Positions 32,206-36,845 of a stretch of DNA of 36,845 bases are shown here, one piece after another. Source of the stretch: Minisyncoccota bacterium (GTDB taxonomy: Bacteria; Patescibacteriota; Minisyncoccia; Phycocordibacterales; UBA918); assembly GCA_022841645.1 (NCBI GenBank), contig JALHRC010000002.1, forward strand, positions 1-36,845, written 5' to 3'. Each line of letters begins with the position of its first letter. Positions within the stretch are counted from its first letter, which is position 1. The notes below the pieces were generated by a model that was not told the origin of the DNA, ran no database searches, and saw only the letters and a list, made by a program, of their open reading frames with translations. A program made the translations under genes and the position numbers.

Positions 32206-33986
32206 GTAGCTCCTTGGTGAACTCTTGGCACTCAAGAGGTGCAAAGTATACAGTTCTTTCACTCGCAGTCATTTTTTGGTGTGCCAGTAGTAGTCTTGCC
32301 TATGGCGCGAGTCTTTCGATATCACCAGGAACTGGTGTGTACACGACCGGAGCCAGCTTTACGGTGGCAGTAGTCGTAAATACTGAGGGTGAGTCAGTCA
32401 ACGCCGCTGAAGGAACTATCAGCTTTAATCCACGCGAACTATCGGTGGTGTCGGTAAACCGCTCTAGTTCTATTTTTAGTCTGTGGGTGACCGAGCCAAC
32501 CTTTTCAAACAGTGCTGGTACTATTAGTTTTAGTGGCGGTTCGCCTGGTGGATACAAAGGTGGTGGTGGCACTGTAATGTCGATAACTCTGCGTGCAACT
32601 AATGCTGGTACTCCGAAGTTGTCATTTACCTCAGGAGCTGTACTAGCAAATGACGGCCGGGGTACTAATGTTCTCTCAGGAATGAAGGGGGGCACGTATA
32701 CTATAGGCGCAGCTACCAGCGCTCCTGCCCCAGAAGTCATTGAGTATGTAGCTCCCGCCAACACTCCCCGAGCACCTCGCGTTACCTCTTCAACTCACCC
32801 TGATGAACGCCTATGGTATGCAAAGAACGAAGCTGCGCTAGCTTGGGAGTTACCTTCCGGAGTTACTGCGGTACGCACGTTACTAGATAGGTCGCCTAGT
32901 ACTATCCCCACAAAAGTGTACGATCAGCCGCTCCGTAATATTACGCTCAGTGACCTACCCGATGGTGTTTCTTATTTTCATGTTCAATTTCAGAATGCAG
33001 ACGGCTGGGGAGGTGTCACCCATTATCGGCTAGCAGTAGACCGTGACCGGCCTACGTCACTTATACTCTCACTCCCTGAGGGCGCTGACTTGAATAACCC
33101 TGCTCAGACCCTGATCGCCACCGCGGTTGATGCAACGTCTCGTATACTGCGTTACCGAGTGCGGATTGACGCCACTGAACCTTTTGATGTTGAGGACAAA
33201 GAAGCTACTGGGCGTATCGTCCTGCCCGCGCTGCCACCTGGATATCACACGGCAATTATTGAGGCTTTTGACGAGGCAGGTAATAGCATTATTGAGTCAA
33301 TCTCTTTCACGACCGTAGCGTTTGCTGCCCCCGTCTTTACCGCTTACCCAGAGGAGCTCAATGCAGGGGTGATTCCGGTAATCCGTGGTACCACTAGGGC
33401 TAGTTCTACGGTCGTTGTCACACTCACGCCGCTCGGTGCTGATTTTCGGGAGTACACTGTACGCAGCGATAGTGAAGGCAATTTTACTTTTATCCCCGAG
33501 CAGGCACTTGGTACTGGTGTCTATGAGCTTTCTGCCCGTGCAACCGACAGCTATGGTGCCCAAAGTGATACATCAGTGCCGGTCCGAATTGCTGTACAAG
33601 AGCCTGGTCTCCTGCGCATCGGAACTTTTCTCGTGAGTGTGATGTCAATCGTTCTTTCACTTCTCGGCTTACTTATACTCACGATAATGGGCACGCTCTA
33701 CACACTTCGCTATGTGCGCCAATTCCGCCGACGTTTGACCATAGAATCAAAGGAAGTTAGTGCTATGGCGCGCCAAGAATTTGCCACTTTACGTAAAGCT
33801 ATTTCCCAGTACGAAGTTGATCTGCTTGATGGTAGGCGAGGTGGTAAACTTACCCGGGCTGAGTCAGCGATGCTGGAAGATTTTCAGTCCCTTCTTAGCA
33901 CTGCCGAACGTCGGGTAGAGAAGGAGGCAGCTGACGTTGAACATTTAGCTGAGGGTACCTCGTCGCGCACCACTAATCGTAAGTAA
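32202..33986 (+). CDS. Cohesin-like domain + Fn3/Ig-like protein with TM and cytoplasmic coiled-coil tail (594 aa)
   Basis: SLSISPGTGVYTTGASFTVAVVVNTEGESVNAAEGTISFNPRELSVVSV...SLWVTEP...ISFSGGSPGGY...; TM FLVSVMSIVLSLLGLLILTIMGTLYTL; K/E/R-rich tail. ATG overlaps the TGA of the preceding gene (ATGA). Confidence 0.9.
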   Translation: MSSSLVNSWHSRGAKYTVLSLAVIFWCASSSLAYGASLSISPGTGVYTTGASFTVAVVVNTEGESVNAAEGTISFNPRELSVVSVNRSSSIFSLWVTEPTFSNSAGTISFSGGSPGGYKGGGGTVMSITLRATNAGTPKLSFTSGAVLANDGRGTNVLSGMKGGTYTIGAATSAPAPEVIEYVAPANTPRAPRVTSSTHPDERLWYAKNEAALAWELPSGVTAVRTLLDRSPSTIPTKVYDQPLRNITLSDLPDGVSYFHVQFQNADGWGGVTHYRLAVDRDRPTSLILSLPEGADLNNPAQTLIATAVDATSRILRYRVRIDATEPFDVEDKEATGRIVLPALPPGYHTAIIEAFDEAGNSIIESISFTTVAFAAPVFTAYPEELNAGVIPVIRGTTRASSTVVVTLTPLGADFREYTVRSDSEGNFTFIPEQALGTGVYELSARATDSYGAQSDTSVPVRIAVQEPGLLRIGTFLVSVMSIVLSLLGLLILTIMGTLYTLRYVRQFRRRLTIESKEVSAMARQEFATLRKAISQYEVDLLDGRRGGKLTRAESAMLEDFQSLLSTAERRVEKEAADVEHLAEGTSSRTTNRK

Positions 33987-33996
33987 ATTCTGTCAT

Positions 33997-34674
33997 ATGA
34001 CCACACGTCTTTGGGTAATTACCGCCGTCACCGCAGTACTTTTGGGTTCTATTGCTGGTGGGCTCGTAGGATCATTTGTTGTAAATGACCGCCTCGATGA
34101 GGCGCGTTCGGCCGCGCTGGTTGATATCGCTGATCAGCGTACGGTCATGCAGTCCCTTTCGGAGGTGATGGCGCGCGGGGGAGCCGATACAATTACCGAG
34201 GCCGTTATTAAAGATTGCGAACCAGCTGAGCGCCAACGTTTTGATGCCTTACTCGGTAAACTAAGCGCCACCATTAGCCGCGCCGAACTAGTCGAGCTGT
34301 CACGACTTTTTGATCGCTGCGCTTATTTTTACGCTCGCCAGAAGGCAGTTATGGCGGCACGGTTAACGCGTGAGGTGGATGTTTACAAACTTCTCATAGA
34401 CCGTCTCAAGCGTCTTGAGCCAACAGCAGACCCCGCGACGTTTTCTGAGACCGTCTGGGATGAATTAGCGAAGCTAGAGCGTGAACAGAGCCGTTATTTT
34501 AACGACTTAGTCTCTATCCAGGGTAAAATTATTTCTGCTATGGTAAATGGAGCTCAAGCCACTTCACCGGAGCTCGATGCATTACGTAAGGAAGCGGGCG
34601 AGGCTCAAGAAATGCTCACCTTCAATGCCATTCAAATGAATGAACAGCGCACTAGCCTGCCCGGCAGCCTCTAA
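33997..34674 (+). CDS. Membrane-anchored helical/coiled-coil protein of unknown function (225 aa)
   Basis: N-terminal TM (VITAVTAVLLGSIAGGLVGSFVV), then helical charged sequence; tightly packed in the cohesin gene run. Confidence 0.8.
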   Translation: MTTRLWVITAVTAVLLGSIAGGLVGSFVVNDRLDEARSAALVDIADQRTVMQSLSEVMARGGADTITEAVIKDCEPAERQRFDALLGKLSATISRAELVELSRLFDRCAYFYARQKAVMAARLTREVDVYKLLIDRLKRLEPTADPATFSETVWDELAKLEREQSRYFNDLVSIQGKIISAMVNGAQATSPELDALRKEAGEAQEMLTFNAIQMNEQRTSLPGSL

Positions 34675-34680
34675 TCGGAC

Positions 34681-35448
34681 ATGTGGAAGCACTTCCAAAC
34701 ATGGTGGAATGTACTAACTGGCCGCTCCGATCGAGGGCCGGTGCGGTACATGTTTCCATTCGTGATTGGCATAGCGACCTTTTTGAGCGCGGCATCTCTC
34801 AATTCGGTCGAGTACTCTTACATCAGAGTTTCTCCTTCTGATACTACCCTAGAAATTGGTGAGCGTTTTTCGCTTGATATCTATGCCTACGCACACCAAC
34901 CTGTCAACGCTGTAGATATATCGGTCGCTTACTCTGATAGTGCGGTCAAAATCTTAGGCGTCGACACCGGTCAGTCGGTAATTACACTCTGGACGGAAGA
35001 GCCAGCCGTCAAAAACGGTGCAATTACATTGCGCGGGGGAACCTTTCAGCGTGGTTTTCGTGGGGAACACCTCGTTGCTACAGTAAACGTCGAAGCTAAG
35101 CAGGCTGGGCAAGCAGAATTCTTTATTTCGAACGTCCAGCTACTGGCTGGCGACGGCCGCGGCACCCCAGTTCTTACGGGCAAGCCGTCACTGAGTCGAG
35201 CCGACGTTAAAGTGGTGACAGAAACCAGTGAAGATGAAGGCGTTGCTAGCCTTGAGGCCAATGTGACCCTACTTATTGTTACGGATATTGACGGTGATGG
35301 GAAGGTTAGTCTGCGCGACGTAACTGCCTTTTTGAGTGCCTGGCACAGTCGTGATTCTGTTTATGACTTTAACAGTGACGGCAAAATGACGTTTCGTGAT
35401 TTTGCCATTATTCTCTCGGACTCATTTTTTGGAGCTAGGCCACGATAA
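34681..35448 (+). CDS. N-terminally anchored protein carrying both a cohesin-like and a C-terminal dockerin-like domain (255 aa)
   Basis: VSPSDTTLEIGERFSLDIYAYAHQPVNAVDISVAYSDSAVKILGVDTGQSVITLWTEEP...LLAGDGRGTPVL; DIDGDGKVSLRDVTAFLSAW...YDFNSDGKMTFRDFAIILSDSF. Confidence 0.9.
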   Translation: MWKHFQTWWNVLTGRSDRGPVRYMFPFVIGIATFLSAASLNSVEYSYIRVSPSDTTLEIGERFSLDIYAYAHQPVNAVDISVAYSDSAVKILGVDTGQSVITLWTEEPAVKNGAITLRGGTFQRGFRGEHLVATVNVEAKQAGQAEFFISNVQLLAGDGRGTPVLTGKPSLSRADVKVVTETSEDEGVASLEANVTLLIVTDIDGDGKVSLRDVTAFLSAWHSRDSVYDFNSDGKMTFRDFAIILSDSFFGARPR

Positions 35449-35521
35449 TTGGGGATAAGCTGTTGATAAGGCAGTGATTTATAGGTTGAAAAACTGTTAA
35501 AATATTTATGTGATGGGAATA

Positions 35522-35540
35522 ACGCACATCTAATGTGCGT
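35522..35540. terminator. Hairpin with 8-bp perfect stem, 3-nt loop, weak T-tract
   Basis: acgcacat(35522-35529) cta atgtgcgt(35533-35540) then acttttgctt; 20 nt before the next start codon. Confidence 0.5.
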
Positions 35541-35559
35541 ACTTTTGCTTACAAATGAA

Positions 35560-36845
35560 ATGAATTTCAGAGCAACAAATTCAACCTCGTCCCGGTCTAC
35601 TCTTTACCGCCTTGTGTTTGGGGCACGCATTTCAACGTGTGTGTTATTTTTGCTCTTCATTTCCTTCCTTCTACAACCTTTCCATCGCCTGCAGGCCGAA
35701 GAACTGGGTGATGGCTCCAATGAGGACACCTCAACTCTTGAGATTACGAGTTCAGACGATGAGTTGGTTGTGTCACCCGAAATTCCCGTCCCACCACCTG
35801 AGACTGAGGCGTTAGTAAATGAGACAAATGCTGACGTGCAAGAAGATCACGAGCCTGACCAATTTCCTGATGGCGAAGCTGGAGCTGATCCGGAATCAAG
35901 TAATGGTGATCATTATGAAGACGTCTCTCCCACGGCTACTTCTGCCGATTTAGTTTCTGATCGCCCGGACGAGGTAGTGGAACTAGCCAGCACAACCACT
36001 ATTAGCACCACTACCGGTGAGCTCTCTTCTACGACACCGCCTGAGGATATTTCAGGTATTTCAACTGATTCAGGTTCAGAGCCTACAAATCCAGAAATTA
36101 CTCCAGGCACAAGTAGTACTTCACCACTTGAGGGCCAGGAATTATCTGAAGAGATCGCTGTGCCCACTACTACCGAGTCGCTTCCGCTGGTGCACGAGTC
36201 ATACAGTGATAGGGAAGTGCGTTTTCTCAAGTCTGACTGTGTGCAGGTTGGTAATGGGTCGTACTACTGCCAGCCTGCCGGCAGTGCCGCCAGCACCCGC
36301 GACGCACTTGTCGCAGAACCCGATAGTGATGGAGATCTTGAAATATTTCTTATAAAAGATGGCCAGTATTACCAACTTACCCATAACACAGTTGATGACG
36401 CCGCCCCGTATTACGACGGTCGATCAAAAACCATGGTGTGGCATCGACTTCATCATAACGACCGCTACATCATCATGGAATATGATTTTGAAACCGCGAC
36501 CGAATCCATCGTTTCAGAAACGGGATACAACGAAATGGAGCCGACACGTTTCGGCAACAAAACTGTCTGGCAGCGTTGGGTTGAAGACCGTTGGCACATA
36601 GTGCTCAATGTTGATGGTAAAGAAACCCTCCTTACCACAGCCGACGCGCACCACCTAGCCCCACACATACGTGGTGACTTAGTGATGTGGCAAATTGTCA
36701 CAGCAGAAGGAAGTAAGCACCTTGAAATTTATGATTTGCTGTCGGGAGTATATACCACCATTGACGACGCTGAGGGTTCAGCAATGACCAATCCGCGTAT
36801 GATGATGGTGTACGAAGCTGTCTACGAAAATGGAGATGTGGTCAC
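35560..36845 (+). CDS. Surface protein with N-terminal TM, acidic S/T-rich linker and TolB/WD-like beta-propeller repeats; truncated at the window edge
   Basis: Own translation: MNFRATNSTSSRSTLYRLVFGARISTCVLFLLFISFLLQPFHRLQAEELGDG...DDAAPYYDGRSKTMVWHRLHHNDRYIIMEYDFETATESIVSETGYNEMEPTRFGNKTVWQRW...; open to 36845. Absent from the ORF track, presumably because there is no stop in the window. Confidence 0.85.
   Translation, partial: MNFRATNSTSSRSTLYRLVFGARISTCVLFLLFISFLLQPFHRLQAEELGDGSNEDTSTLEITSSDDELVVSPEIPVPPPETEALVNETNADVQEDHEPDQFPDGEAGADPESSNGDHYEDVSPTATSADLVSDRPDEVVELASTTTISTTTGELSSTTPPEDISGISTDSGSEPTNPEITPGTSSTSPLEGQELSEEIAVPTTTESLPLVHESYSDREVRFLKSDCVQVGNGSYYCQPAGSAASTRDALVAEPDSDGDLEIFLIKDGQYYQLTHNTVDDAAPYYDGRSKTMVWHRLHHNDRYIIMEYDFETATESIVSETGYNEMEPTRFGNKTVWQRWVEDRWHIVLNVDGKETLLTTADAHHLAPHIRGDLVMWQIVTAEGSKHLEIYDLLSGVYTTIDDAEGSAMTNPRMMMVYEAVYENGDVV

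Noticed and set aside
31171-32206. Alternative genetic code (UGA = Gly, as in some CPR groups)
   Set aside because: The 31171 gene ends naturally at TGA overlapping the next ATG (ATGA), and no in-frame TGA interrupts the genes. Standard bacterial code fits.
35612-36355. Track ORFs 35612-35815 and 36017-36355
   Set aside because: Out of frame with the long open frame starting at 35560, which has a signal/TM, linker and propeller-like repeats.

Overview
The window is a surface and secretome locus, and every credible gene is on the + strand. Its style (S/T-rich giant exoproteins, FtsX/MacB-like ABC pair, cohesin and dockerin modules, very short leaders) suggests a Candidatus Patescibacteria/CPR (Parcubacteria-like) genome; that taxonomy is inference only. 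One uninterrupted 7008-codon ORF (112-21138) fills about 57% of the window. It encodes an N-terminally anchored mosaic: an acidic S/T/P/E linker, an MG2-like segment, three C1q/TNF-like repeats, three Fn3-like repeats, two 'WNG-S-W' propeller-like arrays, three DUF2341-like and two LamG-like modules, a 2.3-2.4 kb super-repeat, and a C-terminal module that recurs in the protein at 25590-27446. Downstream are an Fn3 protein, a MacB/LolD-type ABC ATPase and permease, a DUF916/DUF3324-like membrane protein, a DUF4215+dockerin protein, a surface protein behind a ~215 nt structured leader, three cohesin-like proteins (one also with a dockerin), a coiled-coil membrane protein, and a 3'-truncated TolB-propeller-like protein missed by the ORF track. 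The most unusual signals are: (a) a self-contained cohesin/dockerin set with membrane anchors; (b) the intergenic 22657-22972, where the upstream gene's 3' tail is duplicated with only synonymous changes around a 97-bp-period twin-hairpin repeat with compensatory base changes; (c) a C-terminal module shared by unlinked surface proteins beside a DUF916/DUF3324-like protein, a possible WxL-like system; (d) a structured 5' leader closed by a perfect 8-bp stem; (e) strong hairpins fused to promoters with near-leaderless starts. No tRNA, rRNA, CRISPR array or transposase gene was recognised.
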